Below, in pieces: positions 1-7,886 of a stretch of DNA of 23,909 bases (the stretch's first letter is position 1; each line of letters starts with the position of its first letter). The notes beneath the pieces were generated by a model that did not search any database, was not told the DNA's origin, and worked only from the letters and a program-made list of their open reading frames with translations. The DNA is from Schlegelella_A sp036272325 (GTDB lineage Bacteria; Pseudomonadota; Gammaproteobacteria; Burkholderiales; Burkholderiaceae_C): contig DATAYY010000008.1 in the NCBI GenBank assembly GCA_036272325.1, positions 1-23,909 on the forward strand. The letters run 5' to 3'. The position numbers and the translations under genes are program-made.

Positions 1-1
1 G

Positions 2-2119
2 GCGTTCGCGCGCGCGACCGCGACGGCGATGGATGCGAAGGCGTTCCTGCGCGCGAAGACGCTCGAGATGCAGCAACGCCACCAGAAATACGAGAATACG
101 GCCTACGCGCTCGAGCCGAACTGCAAGGAGAGCCCGGGCGGTCTGCGCGACCTGCAGACCGTGATCTGGGTCGCGCGCGCCGCTGGGTACGGACGGACCT
201 GGCGCGACCTCGCTGCACAGAAACTGATCACGCCGTTCGAGATGCGCCAGCTGCAGCGCAACGAAGGCATGCTGAAGCTGATCCGCGCCCGCCTGCACAC
301 GATCGCCGGCCGCCGCGAGGACCGCCTCGTGTTCGACCTGCAGACCGCCGTCGCCGAGAGCTTCGGCTATCGCCAGCTCGCTGCGCAGAGCGCATCCGAG
401 CGTCTGATGCGCCGCTACTACTGGGCGGCCAAGGCAGTGACGCAGCTCAACCGGATCCTGATGCTCAACATCGAGGAGCGCGTCACCGGCCTCCAGGACG
501 CGCCGATGCGGCCGATCAGCGACAAGTTCCTCGAGCGCGGCGGCATGCTCGAGGTCGCGAGCGACGATCTTTACGAGCGCGACCCGCACGCCATCCTTGA
601 GACCTTCCTCGTCTACCAGCAGACGATCGGGCCGAAGGGGCTGTCGGCGCGGACGCTGCGCGCGCTCTACAACGCGCGCCACCTGATGGACGCGAAATTC
701 CGGCGCGACAAGCACAACCACGCGATCTTCATGAAGATCCTGATGGCGAGCGACGGCGGCCAGACGCACGCCTTTCGCCTGATGAACGAGACGAGCGTGC
801 TCGGCCGCTACCTGTGGGTGTTCCGGCGCATCGTCGGCCAGATGCAGCACGATCTGTTCCACGTCTACACGGTCGACCAGCACATCCTGATGGTGCTGCG
901 CAACGTCCGCCGGTTCCTGATCCCCGAGCACGCGCACGAGTACCCGTTCTGCTCGCAGCTGGCGTCGACGTTCGACCGCATCTGGGTGCTCTACATCGCC
1001 GCCCTCTTCCACGACATCGCCAAGGGCCGCGGCGGCGACCACTCGGAGCTCGGCATGCGCGACGCGCGGCGCTTCTGCCGCGACCATGGCGTCACCGGCG
1101 AAGACGCCGCGCTCGTCGAGTGGCTCGTCGCCCAGCACCTCACGATGTCGCGCATCGCGCAGAAGGAGGATCTCTCGGACCCCGACGTGATCGCCGATTT
1201 CGCCGCCTTCGTCGGCAGCGAGCGGCGGTTGACCGCGCTCTACCTGCTCACCGTCGCCGACATCCGCGGCACCAGCCCGAAAGTCTGGAACGCGTGGAAG
1301 GGCAAGCTTCTCGAGGATCTCTATCGGCTCACGCTGCGCGCGCTCGGCGGCGCGCGGCCCAACCTCGACGCCGAGATCGAGGCGACCAAGCTCGAGGCGC
1401 GCCTCCTCCTCAACCTGGCGATGCTGCCCGGCACCATCGAGCTGCCGCTCTGGCGCACCCTTGAGCTCAGCTACTTCGCGCGCCACGATGCCAGCGAGAT
1501 CGCCTGGCACACGCGCTCGTTGATCGACAGGGTGGACTCGGCGACGCCGGTCGTTCGCGCCCGCGTCAGCCCGGTCGGCGTCGGCCTGCAGGTGCTCGTC
1601 TACGCGCCCGACAGGCAGGACCTGTTTGCACGCACCTGCGGCTACTTCGATAGCGCGAACTTCAACATCCTCGACGCCAAGGTGCACACGACCGCGACCG
1701 GATACGCACTCGACACCTTCCTCGTCGTCAGCCCCTACCTGGAGCCGCATGCGCGCGACCTGATCTCGTACGTCGAGACGCAGCTCACGATTGCGCTCGA
1801 GGCGACGGGACCGCTGCCGGAACCTAGCCGCGGCCGCCTGTCGCGACGGGTGCGCTCGTTCCCGGTCACGCCGCGCGTGACGCTGCGCCCGGACGAGCGC
1901 GCCCAGCGGTGGCTGCTCGGCGTCTCGGCGAGCGACCGCTCGGGGCTGCTCTACGCGATCTCGCGCGTCCTCGCTCGCCACGGCATCAACCTGCAGCTGG
2001 CGAAGGTCACCACCCTAGGTGAGCGCGTCGAGGACACGTTCCTCATCGACGGCAGCGCCTTGCAGCAGAACAAGATCCAGCTGCAGATCGAGAGCGAGAT
2101 GCTCGACGCGATTGCATGA
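2..2119 (+). CDS. glnD: Bifunctional [protein-PII] uridylyltransferase / uridylyl-removing enzyme, 3' part (5' end outside window)
   Basis: GlnD uridylylates and deuridylylates PII proteins (GlnB/GlnK) according to glutamine level and so sets glutamine synthetase activity and nitrogen-gene expression. The frame is open to the first base, so the ATG at 29 is internal and the N-terminal nucleotidyltransferase domain with its catalytic aspartates lies upstream. Visible parts, numbered from that ATG: the conserved region with NCKESPGGLRDLQ (about 31-43) that follows the transferase domain; an HD hydrolase domain with HVYTVDQH and LFHDIAKGRGGDHSELG (about 326-342), responsible for uridylyl removal; and two C-terminal ACT domains for glutamine sensing (VYAPDRQDLFARTCGYF near 530, VSASDRSGLLYAISRV near 630). 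The C-terminus is intact. mnmH follows after 4 bp. The family assignment is very secure. Confidence 0.96.
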   Translation, partial: AFARATATAMDAKAFLRAKTLEMQQRHQKYENTAYALEPNCKESPGGLRDLQTVIWVARAAGYGRTWRDLAAQKLITPFEMRQLQRNEGMLKLIRARLHTIAGRREDRLVFDLQTAVAESFGYRQLAAQSASERLMRRYYWAAKAVTQLNRILMLNIEERVTGLQDAPMRPISDKFLERGGMLEVASDDLYERDPHAILETFLVYQQTIGPKGLSARTLRALYNARHLMDAKFRRDKHNHAIFMKILMASDGGQTHAFRLMNETSVLGRYLWVFRRIVGQMQHDLFHVYTVDQHILMVLRNVRRFLIPEHAHEYPFCSQLASTFDRIWVLYIAALFHDIAKGRGGDHSELGMRDARRFCRDHGVTGEDAALVEWLVAQHLTMSRIAQKEDLSDPDVIADFAAFVGSERRLTALYLLTVADIRGTSPKVWNAWKGKLLEDLYRLTLRALGGARPNLDAEIEATKLEARLLLNLAMLPGTIELPLWRTLELSYFARHDASEIAWHTRSLIDRVDSATPVVRARVSPVGVGLQVLVYAPDRQDLFARTCGYFDSANFNILDAKVHTTATGYALDTFLVVSPYLEPHARDLISYVETQLTIALEATGPLPEPSRGRLSRRVRSFPVTPRVTLRPDERAQRWLLGVSASDRSGLLYAISRVLARHGINLQLAKVTTLGERVEDTFLIDGSALQQNKIQLQIESEMLDAIA

Positions 2120-2123
2120 ACCC

Positions 2124-3188
2124 GTGATCATCCCGATTGCCGCGGCAGATGCGATCTTGGACCTCGGCCGCTTCGACACGATCGTCGATGCGCGCTCGCC
2201 GAGTGAGTTCGCCGAGGACCATTTGCCCGACGCGGTCAACTGGCCGTCGCTCGACGACGACGAGCGGGCGCTCGTCGGCAGCGAGTACAAGCAGGTCTCG
2301 CCGTTTGCGGCAAGGAAGCGCGGTGCCGCGATCGTTGCGCGCAATGTCGCCGCGCACGTCGAGCGCCACGTCGCCGCCAAGCCGCACGACTGGAAGCCGC
2401 TCGTCTACTGCTGGCGCGGCGGCAAGCGCAGCGGCGCACTGGCGACGGTGCTCGACCAGATCGGCTTTCGCGTCCACGTCGTCGAGGGCGGCTATCGTGC
2501 GTTCCGCCGCGCGATCGTCGCCGAGCTCGACGAGCTGCCGTCGCGCCTCGACCTGCGCGTCGTCTGTGGTCCGACCGGCTCCGGCAAGAGCCGCCTGCTC
2601 GGCGAGCTGGCCGCGCAAGGCGCACAGGTGCTCGACCTCGAAGCGCTCGCCAACCATCGCGGCTCGGTGCTCGGCCTCGTGCCTGGCAGCGCGCAGCCGA
2701 CGCAGAAGGCATTCGACACCCGCGTCTGGCGGGCGCTGCGCAGCCTCGATCCGGCGCGACCGGTGTTCGTCGAGAGCGAGAGCAAGAAGATCGGCGAGCT
2801 GCGGGTGCCGGAAGCGCTCGTCGCGCGCATGCGCGCGGCGCCTTGCCTCTGGCTCGAACTGCCGATCGAGGCGCGCGTCGCGCTCCTGATCGACGAGTAC
2901 GACTTCTTCGTCGCCGATGTCGACGCGTTCTGCGGCCGCCTCGACGCGCTGCGTGCGCTGCGCGGCAACGCCGTCGTCGACGCCTGGCAGGAGAACGCGC
3001 GCAGCGGCCGGACCGCCGCCGTCGTCCGCGACCTGCTCGACGCTCACTACGACCCGATCTACCGCCAATCGATGCAGCGCAACTTCGGCAGCATCGGCGC
3101 GCCGCTGCTCACGCTGCAGTGGGACGGCAGCGCCGCTGCCCTGGTCGCGCTTGCAGCGGAGGCAGCAGCGCTGAAGACGACGAGCTGA
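2124..3188 (+). CDS. mnmH: tRNA 2-selenouridine synthase (MnmH/SelU)
   Basis: MnmH replaces the sulfur of 2-thiouridine at the wobble position of certain tRNAs (Lys, Glu, Gln) with selenium from selenophosphate, through a geranylated intermediate. The protein is 354 aa, close to the usual 360 or so. An N-terminal rhodanese domain has the active-site loop YCWRGGKRS with its cysteine at residue 96. A P-loop domain follows with Walker A GPTGSGKS (149-156). The conserved opening TIVDARSPSEFAEDHLP fits the family. I chose GTG 2124, 4 bp after the glnD stop, because homology begins a few residues later. The same frame is open further upstream inside glnD but has no family similarity there. No clear Shine-Dalgarno is visible, so translation may be coupled to glnD. 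A selD gene for selenophosphate should exist elsewhere in the genome. Confidence 0.93.
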   Translation: MIIPIAAADAILDLGRFDTIVDARSPSEFAEDHLPDAVNWPSLDDDERALVGSEYKQVSPFAARKRGAAIVARNVAAHVERHVAAKPHDWKPLVYCWRGGKRSGALATVLDQIGFRVHVVEGGYRAFRRAIVAELDELPSRLDLRVVCGPTGSGKSRLLGELAAQGAQVLDLEALANHRGSVLGLVPGSAQPTQKAFDTRVWRALRSLDPARPVFVESESKKIGELRVPEALVARMRAAPCLWLELPIEARVALLIDEYDFFVADVDAFCGRLDALRALRGNAVVDAWQENARSGRTAAVVRDLLDAHYDPIYRQSMQRNFGSIGAPLLTLQWDGSAAALVALAAEAAALKTTS

Positions 3189-3191
3189 TCA

Positions 3192-3227
3192 CCAAAAACA
3201 AACGGCCCCGGATCGCTCCGGGGCCGT
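3192..3227 (-). terminator. Intrinsic terminator for the PEP-CTERM gene at 3246-3875
   Basis: A perfect 11-bp inverted repeat lies at 3202-3212 and 3217-3227 with a TCGC loop. On the minus strand it is followed directly by a T-rich run (the complement of the A-rich bases 3192-3201). On the plus strand the downstream side is not T-rich, so it should act mainly on minus-strand transcripts. It lies between the convergent ends of mnmH and the PEP-CTERM gene. Confidence 0.85.
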
Positions 3228-3245
3228 CGTGTCGGAAAGAGTCGC

Positions 3246-3875
3246 TCAGCTCGTCCTGCGGCGCCGGGCAATGAAGCCCATCGCAGCGAAGCCGGCGAGC
3301 AGCATCGCATAGGTCTCGGGTTCCGGGACCGGCGTCATGACGACGTCGCGCGCGAACAGCGTCAGGTTGGAGAAATCGGGGACCTGGCCGCCGTTGTTTA
3401 GCCAGTGGATCGTCCATGTGCCCGGCGTGACCGCATTCGCGACCAGGGGTTGGCTATCGAACAGGAACGCACCGCTATGGTCCGAAGCGTGCAGCGCAAA
3501 GACGAGATCGAGCGTCACGTTCCGGTCGGCCATCAGCGACCAGGTGCCGGTCGTGCCGGTGATCTGGGTGAAGCCCCAGGTGAAGTCGACGCCGTCGAGC
3601 GTACTGCTGCCGCTGCCGCTGGTGACCTTGCCAAGGAGCGACCAGCCGCTGCCGAACGTGCCGCTGAATCCGCTCGTGTCGCCGTTCGGGCCGGACTGCG
3701 GATTGACGGTGGAGATGACGCAAGCATCCGACGCGGCGCCGGCGAAGGTGACGTCGCTGGTTTGTGAGGTGCCGACGCTGACTCCACTGCACGCAGCCGC
3801 GAGGACCGAGCCGGAAGAGAGCGACGCGGCGAAACCCGCGACGCAAAGAACAGACTTGAATAGACGCAGCGCCAT
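3246..3875 (-). CDS. PEP-CTERM sorting domain protein, copy 1
   Basis: This is an exported protein of 209 aa with no assigned enzymatic role. It has an N-terminal signal peptide ending near AAA (about residue 26). The C-terminal PEP-CTERM sorting signal is a VPEPETYAMLL motif (PEP at 184-186), a hydrophobic helix and a terminal RRRR cluster. Such tails are recognised and cleaved by exosortase (EpsH/XrtA), which puts the protein in the exopolysaccharide or cell-surface fraction. The mid-region has GAFLFD and SNLTLFARD, frequent in this class, and two cysteines (ACSG, DACVI) conserved in copy 2. I chose ATG 3875 because it has GGAGGAA at 3879-3885 at ideal spacing and opens directly into the signal peptide; the ATG at 3914 has neither. 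It is a tandem paralogue of 4032-4655. No exosortase gene is in the window. Confidence 0.9.
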   Translation of the reverse strand: MALRLFKSVLCVAGFAASLSSGSVLAAACSGVSVGTSQTSDVTFAGAASDACVISTVNPQSGPNGDTSGFSGTFGSGWSLLGKVTSGSGSSTLDGVDFTWGFTQITGTTGTWSLMADRNVTLDLVFALHASDHSGAFLFDSQPLVANAVTPGTWTIHWLNNGGQVPDFSNLTLFARDVVMTPVPEPETYAMLLAGFAAMGFIARRRRTS

Positions 3876-3927
3876 CGCTTCCTCCATCGACAATGAAGGA
3901 AGTGTCGGCCTCACCTCAGCCGCGAAT

Positions 3928-3947
3928 AACCCCGCGTTCGCGGGGTT
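3928..3947. repeat. GC-rich palindrome between the two PEP-CTERM genes
   Basis: AACCCCGCG and CGCGGGGTT flank a 2-nt centre; a stem of 8 bp with a 4-nt loop is realistic. It lies about 50 bp upstream of the copy-1 start and resembles the palindromes at 4002-4019 and 4821-4836. It could be a weak terminator between the two genes, an mRNA-stabilising hairpin or a protein site. There is no strong T-tract on the minus strand. Confidence 0.55.
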
Positions 3948-4001
3948 TGTCGCCGCGCCCGGGACCGGCAGGCCCCGAGACGGCCGACCGCAGACTCGCG
4001 A

Positions 4002-4019
4002 CCCCCGCGATCGCGGGGG
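4002..4019. repeat. Perfect 18-bp palindrome just downstream of PEP-CTERM copy 2
   Basis: CCCCCGCGA is followed immediately by its exact reverse complement. It starts 13 bp past the stop of the copy-2 gene, where a terminator or 3'-end stabiliser would sit, but no T-tract follows on the minus strand. The core CCGCG..CGCGG is shared with the palindrome at 3928-3947. Confidence 0.55.
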
Positions 4020-4031
4020 GTGCTCACTCGT

Positions 4032-4655
4032 TCAGGCGACGCGGCGGCGCTTGGCCATGAAGCCCATCATGCCGAGGCCGGCGAGCACGAGCGCGTAGGT
4101 CTCGGGTTCCGGGACCGCCGTCGTGATGTCACGCGCGAACAAGGTGAGATTGGAGTAGTCGGGGGTCTGGTCTCCGTTGTTGATCCAATCGATCTGCCAA
4201 GTCCCCGGCGTCCCGGCGCTCAGAGCCTGGTCGTCGAACAGGAAGGCACCTGTGTAGCTGCCGGCATGCATTGCGAACACGAGATCCAGCGTCACGCTCT
4301 GATCGGCCGAAAGGGTCCACGTACCCGGTCCCGCGCCGGTCCCCGTAAAGCCCCACGTGAAGTTGACGCCGTTGAGCAAGGTGCTGCCGCTGGAGGGAGG
4401 AAGCTTGCCAAGCAGCGACCAGCCGGTGCCGAACGGCGATGGATCGAACCCGCTTGTGTCGCCGCCCGGCCCCGATTGCGCATTGTTGTTGGCAATGACG
4501 CAGGCATCGGATGCGAGGCCCGCGAAGGTGACGTCCGACGTCTGTGAGGTGCCGACGTTGACCCCCGTGCACGGAGCAGCGAACACCGAACCGGAGAAAA
4601 GCGAAGCGGCCAGGGCGGGCGCCAAGCAGGTGAATCGAGCGAATCGTTTGAGCAT
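4032..4655 (-). CDS. PEP-CTERM sorting domain protein, copy 2
   Basis: This 207-aa exported protein aligns with copy 1 over its full length with well over half of residues identical. Shared blocks include VGTSQTSDVTFAG, SDACVI, GWSLLGK, FTWGFT, VTLDLVFA, GAFLFD and SNLTLFARD. It has a signal peptide ending near FAA (about residue 27). Its C-terminal tail is VPEPETYALVLAG (PEP at 182-184) with a hydrophobic helix and KRRR. The start at 4655 is supported by GGAGAG a few bases upstream; the open frame continues to 4814 but without signal-peptide character. The two genes lie in the same direction, 156 bp apart, with palindromes between them, so they arose by tandem duplication and may be transcribed separately. 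The function beyond exosortase-dependent surface or extracellular localisation is unknown. Confidence 0.9.
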   Translation of the reverse strand: MLKRFARFTCLAPALAASLFSGSVFAAPCTGVNVGTSQTSDVTFAGLASDACVIANNNAQSGPGGDTSGFDPSPFGTGWSLLGKLPPSSGSTLLNGVNFTWGFTGTGAGPGTWTLSADQSVTLDLVFAMHAGSYTGAFLFDDQALSAGTPGTWQIDWINNGDQTPDYSNLTLFARDITTAVPEPETYALVLAGLGMMGFMAKRRRVA

Positions 4656-4919
4656 GGTCTCTCCGGATGGGATGAACGCATCCTCAAGGTTGCATGACCA
4701 GCCGGACATCCCCGGAGCCGGGGGGAAACGCGACCGGCCGTAACGCACGTCACGAACGGCGCGGGGCACGAACGACCTCGCAACCGCTCGTCGCGATTCG
4801 CAAGCACCGCTCACCCCTTGTCCCGGGTTCGCGGGATTGCGCCGGCTGCGCTCGCTCAGGAGCTTCCGCGGCTCTTCCGAGCCGCCGCTCAGCCCGATCT
4901 CGGCCTCGATCAGCGCGCC
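4656..4919. other. Intergenic region between phaA and PEP-CTERM copy 2
   Basis: This 264-bp stretch has no coding sequence I can support. It holds a 7-bp hairpin with a TTCC loop at 4868-4885, about 35 bp past the phaA stop and without a T-tract. It also holds a short palindrome at 4821-4836 (TCCCG/CGGGA arms) resembling those between the PEP-CTERM genes, and a third at 4710-4723 (CCCCGG/CCGGGG). The promoter of PEP-CTERM copy 2 must lie here if it is not read through from phaA; I could not identify a convincing -10/-35 or a sigma-54 GG-N10-GC pair. Confidence 0.5.
4868..4885 (-). terminator. Hairpin downstream of phaA, possible factor-assisted terminator
   Basis: GCGGCTC and GAGCCGC form a perfect 7-bp stem around a 4-nt loop, read on the minus strand just after phaA. 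No U-tract follows, so it is not a classical intrinsic terminator; a 3'-end protecting hairpin is equally possible. Confidence 0.35.
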
Positions 4920-6101
4920 TCAGCGCTCGACGCACATCGCGACGCCCATGCCGCCGCCGATGCACAGGCTCGCAATGCCCTTCTTCGCGTTGCGCTTGCC
5001 CATCTCGTGCAGCAGGGTGACGAGGATGCGGCAGCCGGAGGCACCGATCGGATGGCCGATCGCGATCGCGCCGCCGTTGACGTTGACCTTGCTTGTGTCC
5101 CAGCCCATCTCGTTGTTGACCGCGCACGCCTGTGCCGCGAAAGCCTCGTTGATTTCGAGCAGGTCGAGGTCCTGCGGCTTCCAGCCGGCGCGCTCGAGCG
5201 CCTTCTTCGACGCCGGCACCGGGCCCATGCCCATGATCGCGGGGTCGAGCGCGACGGTCGCGTAGCTTGCGATCCGCGCCAGCGGTGTCAGGCCGAGTTG
5301 CTGCGCACGTTGCGCGGTCATGACGACGACCGCGGCAGCGCCGTCGTTGAGCCCCGATGCATTGCCCGCGGTCACGGTGCCGGCCTTGTCGAACGCCGGC
5401 TTCAGCCCGGCGAGCGCGTCGGCGCTGGTCTTGCGGTTGATGAACTCGTCGGCGGCGAAGACGACCGGATCGCCCTTCTTCTGCGCGATCGAGAACGGCA
5501 CGATCTCGTCCTTGAAGCGGCCGCCTTCCTGCGCCGCGGCGGCCTTTTGCTGCGACGCGAGCGCGAGCGCATCCTGCTTGTCGCGGCTGACGTCGTACTT
5601 CTTGGCGACGTTCTCCGCCGTGATGCCCATGTGGTAGCGGTTGTAGACGTCGAACAGGCCGTCGGTGATCATCGAGTCGACCATCTTCCAGTCGCCCATG
5701 CGCTGGCCCTCGCGCGAGCCGAGCAGGACGTGCGGAGCGAGGCTCATGCTCTCCTGGCCGCCGGCGATGCCGATCTCGTAGTCGCCGTCGCGGATCGCCT
5801 GCGCGGCGAGCATCACCGCCTTCAATCCAGAACCGCAGACGGCGTTGATCGTCAGCGCCGGAACGCTCTGCGGCAGCCCGCTCTTGATCACCGACTGCCG
5901 CGCCGGGTTCTGGCCCGAGCCTGCGGTGAGGACCTGGCCGAGGATGACCTCGCCGATCTGGTCGCCCTTCAGGCGCGCACGCTCGAGCAGGTTGGCGATG
6001 ACGGCTGCGCCGAGCTCGGGGGCCGGCGTCTTGGCGAGGCTGCCGCCGAACTTGCCGACCGCCGTGCGGGCGGCAGCGACGATGACGATGTCGGTGCTCA
6101 T
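4920..6101 (-). CDS. phaA: Acetyl-CoA acetyltransferase (biosynthetic beta-ketothiolase)
   Basis: The enzyme condenses two acetyl-CoA to acetoacetyl-CoA, the first step of polyhydroxybutyrate synthesis. The protein is 393 aa, the standard thiolase length. Catalytic residues fall where expected: the nucleophile Cys89 in NAVCGSG, the NEAFAAQ motif, His350 in GHPIGASG and Cys380 in CIGGGMG. This closely matches the Cys89/His348/Cys378 set of the Zoogloea enzyme. I chose ATG 6101, which has AGGAGAG a few bases upstream and opens directly into the conserved IVIVAAARTAVGKFGG; the longer open frame to 6473 runs into phaC. It lies 44 bp downstream of phaC in the same direction, which supports phaA over a degradative atoB. 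phaB does not follow; PEP-CTERM genes do. Confidence 0.93.
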   Translation of the reverse strand: MSTDIVIVAAARTAVGKFGGSLAKTPAPELGAAVIANLLERARLKGDQIGEVILGQVLTAGSGQNPARQSVIKSGLPQSVPALTINAVCGSGLKAVMLAAQAIRDGDYEIGIAGGQESMSLAPHVLLGSREGQRMGDWKMVDSMITDGLFDVYNRYHMGITAENVAKKYDVSRDKQDALALASQQKAAAAQEGGRFKDEIVPFSIAQKKGDPVVFAADEFINRKTSADALAGLKPAFDKAGTVTAGNASGLNDGAAAVVVMTAQRAQQLGLTPLARIASYATVALDPAIMGMGPVPASKKALERAGWKPQDLDLLEINEAFAAQACAVNNEMGWDTSKVNVNGGAIAIGHPIGASGCRILVTLLHEMGKRNAKKGIASLCIGGGMGVAMCVER

Positions 6102-6145
6102 GGAACTCTCCTGCGATGAATGCTGTGCGGGCTTAGCGTCCCGCG

Positions 6146-7879
6146 TCATGCCGCCCTTTGCTTCACGTAGCTGCCGGGGGCCGGCTCGATCGCCTTCCAG
6201 GTCGCATTGCCCGGCTTCTTCGGCGCTGCGACCTGCTTGCCGCCGAACGGCGCCAGCCACGAAGACCAGTCGGTCCACCAGCTGCCCGGGTGCTCGACGG
6301 CGCCGGCGAACCAGTCGTCGGCCGAAGCCGGCAATGCCGCGCTGCCGCCAGTCCAATAGCTGCGCTTCTTCTTCGATGGCGGATTGATCACGCCGGCGAT
6401 GTGCCCCGAGGCGCCGAGGACGAAGCGGCGCTTGCCCTTCAGGATCTGCGTCGTGCGGTAGGCGCCTTCCCACGGCACGATGTGGTCCTCGCGCGAGGCG
6501 TAGAGAAAGCTCGGCATGGTGATGCTCGAGAGATCGATTTTCTCGCCGCAGATGGTGACCTTGTTCGGCTCGACGAGGTTGTTCTCGAGGTAGGTATTGC
6601 GCAGGTACCAGCAGTACATCGGCCCGGGCAGGTTGGTGCCGTCGCTGTTCCAGTAGAGAAGGTCGAACGGCGGCGGCGTCTCGCCCTTCAGGTAATTGGC
6701 AACGACGTAGTTCCAGACCAGGTCGTTCGGCCGCAGGAAGCTGAACGTCATCCCCAGCTCGTGGCCCTTGAGCAGGCCGCCGCCGTTCGGGCTGCCGGCA
6801 CCGATCGTCATCTCACGCATGCGGACGGCTGTCTCGTCGATGAAGATGTCGAGGACGCCGGTGTCGCTGAAGTCGAGGAAGGTCGTGAGCAGCGTCAGGC
6901 TCGCGACCGACTTCTCGCCGCGCGCCGCCAGCACCGCGAGCGCGCTGGCGAGGATCGTGCCGCCGATGCAAAAGCCGAGCGTGTTGATCTGCTCCTGGCC
7001 GCTGACCTCCTGCACGATCGCGATCGCGCGCAGCACTGCGTTCTCGATGTAGTCGTCCCAGGTGCGCTGCGCGATCTCCTCGCCGGCGTTCTTCCAGCTG
7101 ACGAGGAAGACCCGATGGCCCTGGGCGGCAGCGTGGCGGATCAGCGAGTTCTCGGGCTGCAGGTCGAGGATGTAGAACTTGTTGATGCACGGCGGCACGA
7201 ACAGGATCGGCCGCTCGTACACCTTCGCCGTCAGCGGCGCATATTCGATCAGCTGGAACAGCTCGTTCTCGAAGATCACCGAGCCCGGCGTCAGCGCGAC
7301 GTTGCGGCCGATCTCGAACGCGCTCTCGTCGGTTTGCGAGAGGCGGCCGCGCTGGGCGTCGTCCCAGAGATGAGTGATGCCGTGCAGCAGGCTCTCGCCC
7401 TTGCTGTCGATCGCCTTCTTCTGCGCCTCCGGGTTGAGCGCCAGGTAGTTGCTCGGCGACGCCGCATCGATCCACTGGAGGACGGCGAAGCGCAGCCGCG
7501 CCTGCGTCTTCGGATCGCCCTCGACACTCGTCGCGAGCTGGAGCAGCGTGCGCGCGTTGAGGAGGTACATCTCGGCGAGGAACGCGGCCGAAGGATCCGC
7601 CGCCCATTCGGCGCTCGCGAAGCGCCGGTCGCCGAGCGACGGCGCCGCGCTGCCGGGAACGAGCATCCGGTTCCAGATCGCGGTCGCCTCGACGAGGTAC
7701 TGGCGCTGCGCCTCGGCGAGCGCCCCGGCGGGAAGATTGAGGCCGGCGATCGCTTTCCAGACGTCGGCGAACTCGCCGCCGCCCGGCGTCATCGTGCCGT
7801 TGCCGGCGGCTGCGAGCGCGTCGCCGCCCTGCTGCGAGATGGGCGCCTCGGCAAGGCGCGCTGCGTTCTTCTTGGCCAT
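6146..7879 (-). CDS. phaC: Class I poly(3-hydroxyalkanoate) synthase
   Basis: PhaC polymerises (R)-3-hydroxyacyl-CoA into storage polyester on the granule surface. The protein is 577 aa, close to the 589 aa Cupriavidus enzyme. The lipase-like box GFCIGG carries the nucleophile Cys304; Asp465 lies in REDHIVPW and His493 in GASGHIAG. The spacings of 161 and 28 residues equal those of C319/D480/H508 in Cupriavidus PhaC. The N-terminal PhaC_N region and the WNSDGTNLPGPMYCWYLRN block are also present. ATG 7879 begins 7 nt after the pgeF stop. It has no strong Shine-Dalgarno, so coupling to pgeF is likely. The frame is open far upstream in pgeF, but that part is the shadow of the other gene. The short-chain preference is inferred from class I similarity. 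Confidence 0.95.
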   Translation of the reverse strand: MAKKNAARLAEAPISQQGGDALAAAGNGTMTPGGGEFADVWKAIAGLNLPAGALAEAQRQYLVEATAIWNRMLVPGSAAPSLGDRRFASAEWAADPSAAFLAEMYLLNARTLLQLATSVEGDPKTQARLRFAVLQWIDAASPSNYLALNPEAQKKAIDSKGESLLHGITHLWDDAQRGRLSQTDESAFEIGRNVALTPGSVIFENELFQLIEYAPLTAKVYERPILFVPPCINKFYILDLQPENSLIRHAAAQGHRVFLVSWKNAGEEIAQRTWDDYIENAVLRAIAIVQEVSGQEQINTLGFCIGGTILASALAVLAARGEKSVASLTLLTTFLDFSDTGVLDIFIDETAVRMREMTIGAGSPNGGGLLKGHELGMTFSFLRPNDLVWNYVVANYLKGETPPPFDLLYWNSDGTNLPGPMYCWYLRNTYLENNLVEPNKVTICGEKIDLSSITMPSFLYASREDHIVPWEGAYRTTQILKGKRRFVLGASGHIAGVINPPSKKKRSYWTGGSAALPASADDWFAGAVEHPGSWWTDWSSWLAPFGGKQVAAPKKPGNATWKAIEPAPGSYVKQRAA

Positions 7880-7886
7880 GCCGCGA

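Noticed and set aside
29..103. ATG at 29 as the start of glnD
   Set aside because: The same frame is open to the first base and the family needs several hundred nucleotides of nucleotidyltransferase domain upstream; the gene is cut by the window edge.
3928..4019. Two similar palindromes considered as a CRISPR-like array
   Set aside because: There are only two units of different length, each a palindrome by itself, without regular spacers or cas genes.
4656..4820. Sigma-54 promoter upstream of PEP-CTERM copy 2
   Set aside because: PEP-CTERM genes are sometimes RpoN-controlled, so I looked for GG-N10-GC with TGGCAC/TTGC context on the minus strand; no site with correct spacing was found.
4818..6119. 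Open frame of 433 codons on the plus strand over phaA
   Set aside because: phaA on the other strand has all catalytic residues in place; the plus-strand product is a composition artefact.
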